A stretch of DNA of 64,000 bases from Nocardia crassostreae. GTDB lineage: Bacteria; Actinomycetota; Actinomycetes; Mycobacteriales; Mycobacteriaceae. The stretch lies in contig NZ_BDCH01000014.1 in assembly GCF_001613405.1 (NCBI RefSeq), positions 1 to 64,000 on the forward strand. The letters run 5' to 3'. Made by a program: the position numbers and the translations under genes. Below, piece after piece: positions 29,279 through 38,624 of the stretch (the stretch's first letter is position 1; each line of letters opens with the position of its first letter). The notes under the pieces are model-generated. The model was not told the DNA's origin. It saw nothing but the letters and a program-made list of their open reading frames with translations, and did not search any database.

Positions 29279-29932
29279 ATGCTCGTGACCCGCGCCGAGC
29301 CTGCCACCAGCACCGCTACCGAGCCCGCGCCGGAATCGGCCTTCCGGCGTCGGCTCCTGGAAGTCATGGCCGAGGCCGTGCGCGAGCGCGGCTACCGCGA
29401 GACGACCGTGGCCGACGTGGTCCGCAATGCCCGCACCTCACGTCGCACCTTCTACGAGCACTTCGACAGCAAGCAGGACTGTTTCATCGCCCTGCTCACC
29501 GAACGCAATACCGAAACCGTCCAGCAGATAGCCGAAGCCGTCGACCCGTCCGCCCCCTGGCGCACCCAGGTCCGCCAAGCCATACACGCCTGGATAGACT
29601 CCTCCGGTCAGGACCCCACCATCACCCTCGCCTGGATCCGCGACACCCCCGCCCTCGGCGAAGCCGCCGCCAAACTCCACCACGGCGCCGGTGAAGCCTT
29701 CATAGACCTCATCCAAAGACTCACCGCCACTTCCGGTTTCGAAGCCCCCGGCGTCCACCGCGTAGACCGCCGAACCGCAGCCTTCCTCTACGGCGGCTTC
29801 CGCGAACTCATAGCCTCCACCGTCGAAGCAGGCGAAGACATCCGCAACATCATCGACATCGCCGTCGACAACGCCATCGCCGTCGTAGGCCCCCGCTACC
29901 AGCACCCCGACGAACCAACCCACCAGAGCTGA
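29279..29932 (+). CDS. TetR family regulator, probable control of the EthA-type cassette
   Basis: A 217-residue TetR protein (ATG 29279, or GTG 29285). The DNA-binding part is RRLLEVMAEAVRERGYRETT then RTSRRTFYEHFDSKQDCF. It follows the monooxygenase gene in the same direction, unlike EthR, which is divergent from ethA, and its sequence is not EthR-like. Autoregulation and control of the upstream operon are inferred. Confidence 0.85.
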   Translation: MLVTRAEPATSTATEPAPESAFRRRLLEVMAEAVRERGYRETTVADVVRNARTSRRTFYEHFDSKQDCFIALLTERNTETVQQIAEAVDPSAPWRTQVRQAIHAWIDSSGQDPTITLAWIRDTPALGEAAAKLHHGAGEAFIDLIQRLTATSGFEAPGVHRVDRRTAAFLYGGFRELIASTVEAGEDIRNIIDIAVDNAIAVVGPRYQHPDEPTHQS

Positions 29933-29955
29933 GCACCCAGTTTCGGCGATGCGGC

Positions 29956-30997
29956 TCAAGGGAGCAGGTTGCGGTGTTCCTCGACGAAGCGGAGGGGTTC
30001 GCGGCGGTCACCGGAAAGTGGTTGCAGGAGAAAGGTTGTGACTCCGGCCTCGGCGTAGGCGGCGAGACGGTCCCGTATCAAGGGGCGCGGGCCGACCAGC
30101 GAGATCGCGCGGACGAGGTCGTCGGGGACGAGCGCGGTGGCCTCGGATTTCTTGCCTGCGAGGTAGAGCTCTTGGATGCGGTCGGCGATGTCGCCGAAGC
30201 CGTAACGGGCGGCCACGTTGCGGTAGAAGTTGCGGGTGGGGGCGCCCATGCCGCCTACGTAGAGGGCCAGTTGTGGTTTTACCGAGGCCAATCGGTCGTT
30301 TACGTGGTCGCCGATGGCCAGGGGTGCGCTAGCCATGATGTCGAGCGGGCCTAGGGACGGATCACGTTTGGCGTAGCCTGCGCGGAGTGAGTCGCCCCAG
30401 AGTTGGTCGAACTTTTCGGGATCGAAGAACACTGGCTGCCAGCCTTCGGCGATCTCGGCGGTGAGTTCGACGTTCTGTGGGCCGAGGGCCGCGATGTGGA
30501 TGGGGATGCGGTCTCGGACAGGGTGGTTGATCAGGTACAGGGGTTTGCCGAGGCCGGTGCCGCGGTCGGGTGGCAGGGGGAGTTGATAGTGCTTGCCGTC
30601 GTGGACGACTCGCTTTCGCCGCCATACCTGGCGGCAGATGTCGACGATCTCGCGGGTGCGGTCCAGGGGGGGCGTCGAAGGGGACGCCGTGGAAGCCCTC
30701 CATGACCTGGGGGCCGGAAGTGCCTATGCCCAAGCGGAATCGGCCGTCGGAGATGTAGTCGAGACCGGCGGCGGACATGGCGAGGAGGGTGGGGGTTCGG
30801 GTGTAGATGGGGACTACGCCCGAACCGAGTTCGATGCGGGAGGTTTTCGCCGCCAGGAAGCCCAGTTGGCTGATGGCGTCGAAGGCGTAGGCTTCGGCGA
30901 CCATGACGATGTCGGCGCCGAGGCGTTCGAGTTCGACGACCGTGTCGACGGCCTCGAGGAAGTCGTCGGCGTAGTTCAGGAAGATGCCGGTCCGCAC
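29956..30997 (-). pseudogene. F420-type LLM-class oxidoreductase, frameshifted at G7
   Basis: A luciferase-like (LLM class) enzyme split between two frames. The N-terminal part reads MRTGIFLNYADDFLEAV, then RLGIGTSGPQVMEGF, up to VPFDAP. There a run of seven G on the plus strand (30666-30672) shifts the frame. With six, the protein continues LDRTREIVDICRQVW, RIPIHIAALGPQNVEL and ends LRFVEEHRNLLP. The restored protein would be 346 residues, normal for F420-dependent enzymes of this class. It is a single-base homopolymer lesion and could be a sequencing error. Confidence 0.82.
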
Positions 30998-31010
30998 GGA
31001 TGGGCTCCGG

Positions 31011-31810
31011 TCAGTCGGCGCCCCAATGCTGTTCCATGAGAACGCCGTTGGCGGCCAGCCAGGCTACCGGGTCGATCTTGCTGCCGTTCTGGTCCCAGAT
31101 CTCGAGGTGCAGGTGCGGGCCGGTGGATTGGCCGCGGTTGCCGACGGAGGCGATCACATCACCGGCGTTCACGCGCTGGCCGACCTGGGCGTAGATGTCG
31201 TTGACGTGGCCGTAGACCGCGGTGGTGCCGTCGTCCTGGAGGACCCGCACCCACAGGCCGAAGCCGGAGGCCGGACCGGCTTCGACCACCGTGCCGCCCA
31301 TGGCGGAGTGAATCGGGGTGCCCAGGGCGTCGGCGATATCGACGCCGTAATGGAATGAGCCCCAGCGGTTTCCGAAGCCGGAGCGATGGCGCCGCCCACC
31401 GGCAGGACGGCGGGCGGGGCCGAGATCTGCGGCAGGGCGGGCGCGAGGGGGGCCAGTTGCTCCTGGAATCCCTTGATGGCCTGCTCGGCTTGCGCGAGCG
31501 GGCCGCGGATCTCCGCGGGGAGGTTCGCCAATCCGAACGGCGCCTCGACCGGCGCCGCGGCGGGCGCGACTTCCTGTGCGGCATCCGGTATTTCGGGAGC
31601 GACTTCCTCCACGGGCGGCGCGGCGGCGGCCGGTGTCAACTGCACGCTGGTGGCGAGCAGGGCGCCCGCGGCGACCGCGGCGCCGGACACGGAACGCGCT
31701 CGCCACGACGGACCGGTCTCCGCGCGATGGCTTGTCGCGGAACCGGTGTCGATCGCGCCGAGGAGGTCCTGGACGGACAGGGAACCGGGGGTATCTCGAT
31801 GAAGCGGCAC
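31011..31810 (-). pseudogene. M23 family peptidase, frameshifted
   Basis: GTG 31810 opens an N-terminal region with a membrane/signal helix (VSGAAVAAGALLATSVQL) and an Ala/Pro-rich stretch. Near 31384 the frame is lost after VLPVGGAI. In the other frame the protein resumes at SGFGNRWGSFHYGVDIAD and runs through a complete LytM domain: HYGVD, then GHVNDIY and the HLHLEIW zinc motif. One missing base restores GGAIxSGFGNRWG. Restored length is 266 residues. M23 proteins cut peptidoglycan cross-links or regulate such enzymes. Confidence 0.82.
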
Positions 31811-32025
31811 AGCACGTCCTAGGTGGATCAGCGGAGTCCTGCGGAACTCCGGCCAACGTTCGATTCTTTGGAGGGTCGACGTTTCAAAAAACTGTACCCA
31901 GCCGTGATCATTTCGTTGCCGTTTCCTCGAAAATGTCTCGAACGAGCCGGTGTCGGCATTACCTCCCACGTAATCGACGCAGGTCCCGGGCCCGTCCGAT
32001 CATGTTGCGGACGAAAGGATTTTCC

Positions 32026-32832
32026 ATGACCGCGACCGCGTCCCATGCCTTCGACGCCGATACCGCGAGCACCCGCCTCGGCGACCACGACTACGCCCTC
32101 GAGGTATCCGAGCGCTGGAAGACTTTCGGCGGCAATGCCAATGGCGGCTACCTCATCGCCGCCTGCCTGCAGGCGCTCCGCCACGAGATCCCGCAACCGG
32201 ACCTGCTGTCGGCCTCCGCCCACTACCTGCGCCCCGGCAGTACCGGCCCGGCCCGCATCCGCACCGATGTGGCCCGCATCGGGCGCCGCACCGGCACCGG
32301 TCTCGCCGTCCTCACCCGCGACGACCGCGAGATCATCCGCGTCCTGGCCACTTTCACCGATCTCGCCGCCGCTGACGGCCGCACCCTGGTCCGCAACGAC
32401 CCGCCGAATCTGCCCGCCCCGGAAGAGTGCGTCGACCCGATGGCTGGCATGGGCCCCGCCCCCGGCGGCGCGACCATCGCCGACCGCGTCGAGTTCCGCC
32501 TGCCCGAACTCCCCGGCTTCTGGCGCGGCGTGCCGGGCGGCACCACGAGCGTCGAATGCTGGACCCGCTTCACCGACGGCCGCCCCGCCGACCCCATTGC
32601 TCTGGCCCTGCTGGTCGACGCCGCCGCGCCGGTCGTCTTCGATCTCGGTGTCCCCGGCTCGTCCACCATCGAGGTCACCGTCCACATTCGCCGCCGCCCC
32701 GCCCCGGGCTGGCTGCGCTGCCGCATCGTCACCAACTACCTCATCGACGGCTTCCACGAGGAGGACTTCGAAATCTGGGATTCCACCGGCGCTCTGGTGG
32801 CCCAATCCCGCCAGCTCGCTCTCATTCCGTAG
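32026..32832 (+). CDS. acyl-CoA thioesterase-like protein (double hot-dog)
   Basis: A 268-residue protein with a double hot-dog TesB-like pattern. The first half contains GNANGGYLIAACLQALRH and SASAHYLRPGSTGPARI; the second contains DPIALALLVDAAAPVVFD and ends VAQSRQLALIP. Such enzymes hydrolyse acyl-CoA thioesters. ATG 32026 is the start. It stands alone between the M23 remnant and a nested palindrome. Confidence 0.85.
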   Translation: MTATASHAFDADTASTRLGDHDYALEVSERWKTFGGNANGGYLIAACLQALRHEIPQPDLLSASAHYLRPGSTGPARIRTDVARIGRRTGTGLAVLTRDDREIIRVLATFTDLAAADGRTLVRNDPPNLPAPEECVDPMAGMGPAPGGATIADRVEFRLPELPGFWRGVPGGTTSVECWTRFTDGRPADPIALALLVDAAAPVVFDLGVPGSSTIEVTVHIRRRPAPGWLRCRIVTNYLIDGFHEEDFEIWDSTGALVAQSRQLALIP

Positions 32833-32876
32833 GGCGTGACCCGCGCCACCTCGGCTCTCAGGACGTTCTCAGCGCC

Positions 32877-32923
32877 ATCTACGTACTTACTCAGTAGATT
32901 TTCTACTATGGAAGTACGTAGAT
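32877..32923. promoter_or_regulatory. nested perfect palindrome before the secreted-protein genes
   Basis: Outer perfect 12-base arms ATCTACGTACTT (32877-32888) and AAGTACGTAGAT (32912-32923) enclose inner perfect 6-base arms AGTAGA (32893-32898) and TCTACT (32902-32907) around TTT. The element ends 28 bases before ATG 32952. It is much AT-richer than its surroundings. Either two stacked operators or a structured 5' leader is possible; no T-tract for a terminator follows. Confidence 0.7.
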
Positions 32924-32951
32924 AGTTTCGGTGCGAGTGAGCAGAGAGGCA

Positions 32952-33346
32952 ATGGCGCCCATGCGGAGAAGTCGATCGAATTCGGTGCTCAGGAGATCCG
33001 CGATCATTGTCGGACAGGTCGCGGGTGCGGCCGCCGCGGCGGCCGTGCTGGCGGGTCCGGCCATGGCCGAGCCGCTGTCGCGGACTCGCGGCCGGGTCCC
33101 GGTGCCTCGCAACGGGATACGACCGGGGCACACGCGATCGACCCACTCGGCAACCACCACCGCGATGCGAATCCGCTGGATCAGATGGACCACGCGAACG
33201 CGCTGCGCGACTACTTGGCCCGGACCGCACCGCAACCCGAGCGGAACGAGTCCACCGGCGGCGGCACGAGTGCGACGTTGACCAGGACGCAGTCGCCCGA
33301 CGGCGGCGGCTGGGCCGTGTGCCGACCGCAGGCGGCGTGGTGCTGA
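32952..33346 (+). pseudogene. small secreted protein, frameshifted after the signal peptide
   Basis: ATG 32952 (after AGAGAGGCA) encodes a signal peptide: RRSRSNSVLRRSA, then AAAAAVLAGPAMAEP. Right after, near 33074, the frame becomes unlike a protein. One frame over, the sequence reads VADSRPGPGASQRDTTGAH, AIDPLGNHHRDANPLDQMDH and ends WAVCRPQAAWC with TGA at 33344-33346. A single missing base (CCGGCT to CCGCT) would join both parts into a 131-residue secreted protein. It then overlaps the start of the next gene. Family unknown. Confidence 0.6.
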
Positions 33347-33843
33347 CCGGCGGCCCGGTGGCCACGGTGGCGTTCGCGGCGCTCGGAGGCGTGCTGATTC
33401 CCTTCGCCGCGCCCGCCGAGGCCGAGGGACGAGCGACGGTTCCGGTCAGCGGATGTCTCTGGGCCGGAACGGCTTACGCGCCAGGAACCGGCATCGTCGC
33501 GGGCGGTGACGAATACCGATGCGGCACAAGGGACAGCGACCCGTACTGGTTCCGCGGCGCTGCCACGGACCGACCCGCCACGGTGTCCAACCCGGGCGCC
33601 GCCACGGCGCCCGCAGGTCGATTCAGCGCGGGCGCACGGCAGCCCGGCACCAGCTACACCGACTACTGCGTCGGCGCCCAGCTCGTCCCCGGCGCCTACG
33701 GCGTCTACCAGGTCGTCCGGCACGCGAACGGCAGTCTGCAATGGATGCCCGCCGCCGTATCGACCTGGTCCTTCGACGGCCAGGCCCAGCCCGGACCGAC
33801 CTGGCGTTCGGCGAGCCTCTGTATCGACGGCAACCTCACGTAA
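33319..33843 (+). CDS. small secreted protein
   Basis: A 174-residue protein from GTG 33319. The signal peptide is GGPVATVAFAALGGVLIPF, with cleavage near AEAEG. The mature part has paired cysteines (SGCLWAG, YRCGTRD, TDYCVGAQ, SLCIDGN) suggesting disulfides. It overlaps the end of the frameshifted secreted-protein gene by 28 bases, so both were probably co-translated. No family recognised. Confidence 0.65.
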   Translation: MPTAGGVVLTGGPVATVAFAALGGVLIPFAAPAEAEGRATVPVSGCLWAGTAYAPGTGIVAGGDEYRCGTRDSDPYWFRGAATDRPATVSNPGAATAPAGRFSAGARQPGTSYTDYCVGAQLVPGAYGVYQVVRHANGSLQWMPAAVSTWSFDGQAQPGPTWRSASLCIDGNLT

Positions 33844-33977
33844 AGCCGGGAATCGCACGCCCCGCGGATTCTTACACGCTTTTGCCATTGGCTTGCGGTG
33901 GCTCTGACGTGCGGTGCGCAAGATCGCTCTCGACATTCCGGTCAGGTGCCGGAAGCGGGATCGAGAAGGTGATCTGT

Positions 33978-35477
33978 ATGCGCGGGGTTGTGCGTTCAGC
34001 GGTGGGCCTGGCCTTGGCCGCCGTCCTGGCGGGCGGGGTGATCACGGGATGCTCCAGCGGGGAGACCGCGGTCGCCGCGCCGGAATGGTGCCCGACGGTC
34101 GCGGGGCATCAGGTGGATTGCGGTGTGGTGCAACGGCCGCTGGTCGAGGGAAAGCCGGGCCTGGGCCAGGTCGACGTGCACTATGCGCTGATCCGGCAGG
34201 GCAATGGCGACGCCCCGAACCAGGGAACCATCGTGCCGAATCCCGGCGGGCCCGGCGTGCCGCTCATCTCGCACGCGGCCGAGGCCGTGGCGCTCTCGCA
34301 AGGAGTGCTCGACGATCACTCGCTGTTGCTGATCGATCCGCGCGGGACCGGGCTGTCGAGCCCGCTGGATTGCGGTGTGGGCGAAACGGATTTCCAGTTC
34401 GGCACCCGCGAGGAGCAGCGAACGGCGGTGGGGCGCTGCGGTGAACAGCTGGGGGAGCGCGCTGCCGGGTACACCTCGGCGGCCACGGCCGACGACTTCA
34501 ATGCCGTGCGAGCGCATCTCGGCATTCCGAAGGTGGTGCTCTACGGCATCTCCTACGGCACCTACCTGACCCCGGTCTACGCCCAGCGGCACCCCGAGAC
34601 CGTGCAGTCGATGGTGCTCTCCGGCGCCTACCCCCACGATTTCGATCGCTTGCAGCGCCCGAACGGCGAGGCGGTTTCGATTGCGCTGCAACGGATTTGC
34701 GAACGCAGCGGGGCCTGCGACGGCAATACCGCGGTGGCGGACCTGACGACGGTGCTCCAGCGGTTGCGCACGCAGCCCATCACCGTGGAATCGACCCGCC
34801 CGGTGCTGCTGACCGAGGGCAAGCTCGGCAACCTGATCTTCGAGGCCGCCACCTCGAATGTCGGTGCGAACCCCCAGGCCATGACACCGCTGGGCAGCCT
34901 GCCCGCGGCCCTGCATGCCGCGGCGCGCGGTGACGACGGCAAGCTGGCCGAATTCGTGAAGGCCACGACGGCCGATCCCGCCTACGAGAACATCAGCGCC
35001 TATGTCACGGTGACCTGCAACGACTACGCTCCGCTGTGGTCGCCGCGGGCGAGCATCCCGCAGCGCGAACAGCAGTACCGCGAGGCCCTGGCCCAGGCCC
35101 CGGCGGGCATCGGCGCGTTCAGTGCCGAAGGCTGGGGTGAAGCACAGCGCGACGGCGGCGATTCGTGCATCCGCTGGCCCGGCGTGCAGGACCACCTGCG
35201 CCCCGATCAGGTGACCGACCCCATGCCCGATGTGCCGGTTCTCGTGATCTCCGGTGACCTCGACGCCATCACCCCGGATGCGAACGGCAAGCTCGCCGCC
35301 GCCAAATTCCCGCGCTCGACCTTCATTTCGGTCCCCAATACCGGTCACGTGCCGGACATGGAACCCAGCGGCTGCGTCGTCGGCATCATCAGCGAATTCA
35401 TTCGCACCGGCGCAACCACCGCCACCGACTGCGTGGCCGCGATTCCGCCCATCGCGGTGGCTCCGGTCACCAACTGA
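33978..35477 (+). CDS. S33-type alpha/beta hydrolase lipoprotein (tripeptidyl-aminopeptidase-like)
   Basis: A 499-residue exported hydrolase. The lipoprotein signal is [16 protein letters not shown] (Cys near residue 24). The oxyanion loop is NPGGPGVPL, the nucleophile Ser is in YGISYGTYL, the acid in [10 protein letters not shown] and the His in NTGHVPDME. Cysteine pairs are present in the lid region. Related secreted enzymes of Streptomyces and mycobacteria cleave N-terminal tripeptides or lipid esters. ATG 33978 has GAGAAGG upstream. Confidence 0.9.
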   Translation: MRGVVRSAVGLALAAVLAGGVITGCSSGETAVAAPEWCPTVAGHQVDCGVVQRPLVEGKPGLGQVDVHYALIRQGNGDAPNQGTIVPNPGGPGVPLISHAAEAVALSQGVLDDHSLLLIDPRGTGLSSPLDCGVGETDFQFGTREEQRTAVGRCGEQLGERAAGYTSAATADDFNAVRAHLGIPKVVLYGISYGTYLTPVYAQRHPETVQSMVLSGAYPHDFDRLQRPNGEAVSIALQRICERSGACDGNTAVADLTTVLQRLRTQPITVESTRPVLLTEGKLGNLIFEAATSNVGANPQAMTPLGSLPAALHAAARGDDGKLAEFVKATTADPAYENISAYVTVTCNDYAPLWSPRASIPQREQQYREALAQAPAGIGAFSAEGWGEAQRDGGDSCIRWPGVQDHLRPDQVTDPMPDVPVLVISGDLDAITPDANGKLAAAKFPRSTFISVPNTGHVPDMEPSGCVVGIISEFIRTGATTATDCVAAIPPIAVAPVTN

Positions 35478-35491
35478 GCGGGCCGATCTCG

Positions 35492-36241
35492 ATGACCGCA
35501 GCCACCACCGACGACAATAGCCCGGTGATTGCCGCAAACTCCCCGAGACCCGCGCCGCTGGTGCTCATCGTCGAGGACGATCCGAACGTGCGCTCCACCC
35601 TGGATCAGCTGCTGCGCTTCGAGGGCTACCAGGTGGTGCTCGCCGCCGACGGCCAGCAGGCCCTCGAAGTCCTCGAACGGCAGCGCCCGGACCTGGCGGT
35701 GGTGGATGTGGCCATGCCGCGCCTGGACGGACTGTCGCTGTGCCGGATGCTGCGCCGCCGCGGCGACCGGCTGCCGATCCTGGTGCTCACCGCCCGGCAC
35801 CAGGTCGGCGACCGGGTCGCCGGGCTCGATGCCGGGGCCGACGACTACCTGCCCAAACCCTTCGACACCGAGGAACTGCTGGCGCGGCTGCGGGCGCTCT
35901 TGCGCCGCAGCGCACCAGATCCGGGCCAGGACCCCGATGACGGGCTGCTCGTCGTCGCCGATCTGGTGCTCGATCCGGCGGCCAGGGAGGCCCGTCGCGG
36001 CGGTGAACTCCTGGAACTGACCCGCACCGAATTCGACGTGCTCGAACTGCTCATGCTCAACGAACGCGTCGTGCTGTCGAGAAGCCGCATCTACGAACAC
36101 ATCTGGGGTTTCGACTTCGACACCGAATCCCGCTCGCTGGATGTGTACATCGGCTACCTGCGCCGCAAGACTGAACAGCACGGCGCGCCCAGGCTCATCC
36201 ACACGGTCCGCAATGTCGGCTACACCGTGCGGGTGCCGTGA
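35492..36241 (+). CDS. OmpR-family response regulator, MprA-like
   Basis: A 249-residue response regulator. The receiver domain carries the acidic pocket (VEDD), the phosphoacceptor Asp in [11 protein letters not shown], and Thr/Lys in LVLTAR and YLPKPF. A winged-helix DNA-binding domain follows ([19 protein letters not shown]). The C-terminus [10 protein letters not shown] is typical. Its stop overlaps the kinase ATG (TGATG), so the pair is co-translated. The pattern resembles MprA/MprB of mycobacteria, which senses envelope stress. Confidence 0.92.
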   Translation: MTAATTDDNSPVIAANSPRPAPLVLIVEDDPNVRSTLDQLLRFEGYQVVLAADGQQALEVLERQRPDLAVVDVAMPRLDGLSLCRMLRRRGDRLPILVLTARHQVGDRVAGLDAGADDYLPKPFDTEELLARLRALLRRSAPDPGQDPDDGLLVVADLVLDPAAREARRGGELLELTRTEFDVLELLMLNERVVLSRSRIYEHIWGFDFDTESRSLDVYIGYLRRKTEQHGAPRLIHTVRNVGYTVRVP

Positions 36242-37551
36242 TGTTGCGGGCACGTCTGACCGCCGTCGCGGTCGCCGCGGTGATCACCGCCATCCTGGTC
36301 TCGGTGATCACCGCCTACCGTAGTGTCTCCCCGGTGGTCGCCGCCGAAATCGATCGCGGCCTGTCCGACCGCGCCGATACGGTGCTGGCCATTCTGGACG
36401 CGGGCGCGGCACTGCCCGTCCGCCCGGACATGACCGAGCAACTGCTGCTTCCGGACGGCACCGTGCGGCCCCTGACACCGGGCCGCGCACCACTGCCGGT
36501 CACCGACGCCGACCGCGCCATCGCCGCCTCCGGACACGGCTCGGCCGATACCGAGATCGTCATCGACGGCATTGCCTACGGCGTGCTCACCAAGGCCCGC
36601 CCGGGCGGCGGGGGCGCGGTCATGGTCAGCCAGAACTACACCGAGGTCGAACGCATCGACAATGAATTCCTGTGGCGCACAGCGGGAATCACCGCACTCG
36701 CGGTCCTGGCGGTGGGTGTGCTGAGCTGGCTGCTGATCGGCCGCATCCTGCTCCCCATCCATCGGCTCGCCACCGCGACCCGCCGCATTGCCACGACCCA
36801 GGACCTGTCCACCCTGCTACCCGATCCGGGCAGCGGCGAGGTCGGCGACCTCACCCGCAGCTTCAACACCATGCTCGCCGCCCTGCGCATGTCGCGCGCC
36901 CAGCAGCAACGCCTCGTCCAGGACGCGGGCCACGAACTGCGCACCCCGCTGACCTCGGTGCGCGGCAGCGCCGAACTACTGCAACGCGCGCGCGGCAAAC
37001 TCAGCCCCGCCGACGAAACCCAGGTCCTGACAACCCTTGTCCAAGAAGCGAAAGCCCTCGACGCCCTCGTTGGCGAACTCGTCGACCTGGCCACCGATCA
37101 GCACACGGCCGAAGAACCCGCCGCCGTAGCCCTGGCCGACCTCGCCGAGGATTGCGCGCAGCGCTTCCGCCGCCGCACCGGCCGCACCATCACCCTCACC
37201 GCCGACTCCCCGGCGACGGTGACCGCCCGCCCGCAAGCCCTGGCCCGCGTCGTGGACAACCTCCTGGACAACGCCACCAAATACAGCCCGCCCGACACCG
37301 CGGTCGCCATTCACATCGACGGCACCCGCCTAGCCGTGCGCGACCACGGTCCGGGTATCGATCCGGCCGACCGCCAGGCGATTTTCGACCGCTTCTACCG
37401 CGCCGATCGCACTCGCTCCACACCCGGTTCGGGCCTGGGTCTGGCTATCGTGCACGACATCATCGCCGCCCACGACGGAACCGTTTTCGCCACCGATCAC
37501 CCCGGCGGCGGCGCGGAAGTCGGATTCCGCCTCCCACCCGGCACCGCGTAA
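36241..37551 (+). CDS. sensor histidine kinase, MprB-like
   Basis: A 436-residue kinase. Two transmembrane helices (about residues 8-25 and 142-164) enclose an extracytoplasmic sensor domain. A HAMP domain follows (RILLPIHRLATATRRI), then the phosphoacceptor His231 in QDAGHELRTPLTS and the ATP-binding N box (VVDNLLDNATKYS) and G boxes (DHGPGIDPAD, GSGLGLAIVHDI). It forms an operon with the response regulator. The signal is unknown. Confidence 0.93.
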   Translation: MLRARLTAVAVAAVITAILVSVITAYRSVSPVVAAEIDRGLSDRADTVLAILDAGAALPVRPDMTEQLLLPDGTVRPLTPGRAPLPVTDADRAIAASGHGSADTEIVIDGIAYGVLTKARPGGGGAVMVSQNYTEVERIDNEFLWRTAGITALAVLAVGVLSWLLIGRILLPIHRLATATRRIATTQDLSTLLPDPGSGEVGDLTRSFNTMLAALRMSRAQQQRLVQDAGHELRTPLTSVRGSAELLQRARGKLSPADETQVLTTLVQEAKALDALVGELVDLATDQHTAEEPAAVALADLAEDCAQRFRRRTGRTITLTADSPATVTARPQALARVVDNLLDNATKYSPPDTAVAIHIDGTRLAVRDHGPGIDPADRQAIFDRFYRADRTRSTPGSGLGLAIVHDIIAAHDGTVFATDHPGGGAEVGFRLPPGTA

Positions 37552-37555
37552 ACAC

Positions 37556-37591
37556 TTACCAATGTGCCATTGATAAGTGGCACATTGGTAA
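37556..37591. promoter_or_regulatory. perfect 14-bp inverted repeat before the lipase/monooxygenase cassette
   Basis: TTACCAATGTGCCA (37556-37569) and its exact complement (37578-37591) flank 8 bases. The element begins 5 bases after the kinase stop and ends 14 bases before ATG 37606. It could be an operator for the cassette or a terminator for the two-component operon. The lack of a T-tract and its AT-rich arms favour an operator. Confidence 0.65.
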
Positions 37592-37605
37592 CTGATTCTC
37601 TAGAC

Positions 37606-38623
37606 ATGACGAGAACAGGGTCAACGGCGACCTTCGGCTCGGCGAAGGTCCCCGCAACAGCTTCGCGGCAAGCGAGGGTGGCGGCAAGCGAGGGTGGCGG
37701 CGGCCGCGTCGGTGGTCGGCCTGCGACGGATCAATGGCGTACTACCGCCCAATCGGGTGGGAACCCAGGCTGGGCGCGGGCTGATCGCCGGTGTCATGGC
37801 CGCCTTCGGGCCGCCGCTGCCGGGCACCCGGGTCACGCGGGTGCGAACGGGTGCGGTGCGGGGCGAATGGGTCCGGGCGGCCGGTGTGGCGCACGGTGAA
37901 CGGGCCATCTATTACATCCACGGCAGCGGATATGTCGTCTGCTCGGCGCGTACGCATCGGGGGCTGGCCTCGCGACTGTCGAAAGTGACCGGGCTGCCGG
38001 TCTTTCTGATCGATTACCGGCTCGCGCCCGAACACCGGTTTCCGGCCGCGGCCGATGATGTCGAGGCCGGGTATCGGTGGCTGCTCGCACAGGGGTTCCG
38101 GGCGGAGAACCTGGTGATCGGCGGGGATTCGGCGGGCGGGCATCTGGCGCTGGATCTGCTGTTGCAGAACTCGCGCGACGAAACGTCGCAACCCGCGGGC
38201 GTTTTCATGTATTCGCCGGTCATGGATCTCACCCTCGGCTTGGCCGAGCGCCGCGACCGCGAGCTACCCGACCCCATGGCTCCGGCGCCGGTGGGACGGC
38301 GGCTCATCGAGCTCTATACCGAAGGGCAACCGGTGGATTCGCCGCGCTTGCGGCTGCGCATACCGCCGGAGGCGGCGCTGCCGCCGCTGCTGGTGCAGGC
38401 GAGCGCGGGGGAGATGCTCGCCGATGACGCCCGGCAGTTGCACGAGATGGCGGTCGCCGCCGGTGTGCGCTGCGATCTGGAGCTGTGGCCGGGGCGCATT
38501 CACGTCTTCCAGGCCCTGCCGCTGCTGGTTCCCGAAGCGGCACAGGCGCTTCGGCGCACCCGGGACTTCGTCGCGGCCGCGCTGGCCGAAGCGGATGCGC
38601 CGATCCGGGCGGAGGTGGGTTGA
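37606..38623 (+). CDS. hormone-sensitive-lipase-type esterase, 5' end disrupted by a 16-bp duplication
   Basis: The esterase body is intact: the oxyanion motif is in YYIHGSGYVVCS, the nucleophile in GGDSAGGHLAL, and the His in WPGRIHVFQ. From GTG 37694 it gives 309 residues. The natural start is probably ATG 37606 (MTRTGSTATFGSAKVPATAS). A 16-base unit, GCAAGCGAGGGTGGCG, is present twice in tandem (37668-37683 and 37684-37699) and shifts the frame. With one copy the N-terminus reads RQARVAAAASVVGLRRING without a break (333 residues). The enzyme may still be made from GTG 37694 at reduced level. It leads an operon with an SDR, a ferritin-like protein and a monooxygenase, similar to the lipR/mymA neighbourhood of M. 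tuberculosis. Confidence 0.85.
37668..37699. repeat. 16-bp tandem duplication in the lipase 5' region
   Basis: Two exact head-to-tail copies of a 16-base unit. Because 16 is not a multiple of three, the second copy breaks the reading frame of the lipase; deletion of one copy restores it exactly. Confidence 0.85.
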
Positions 38624-38624
38624 T

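Noticed and set aside
29438..29959. A Gly/Val/Asp-rich minus-strand frame opposite the TetR gene
   Set aside because: It is the shadow of the TetR gene at 29279, with low-complexity composition.
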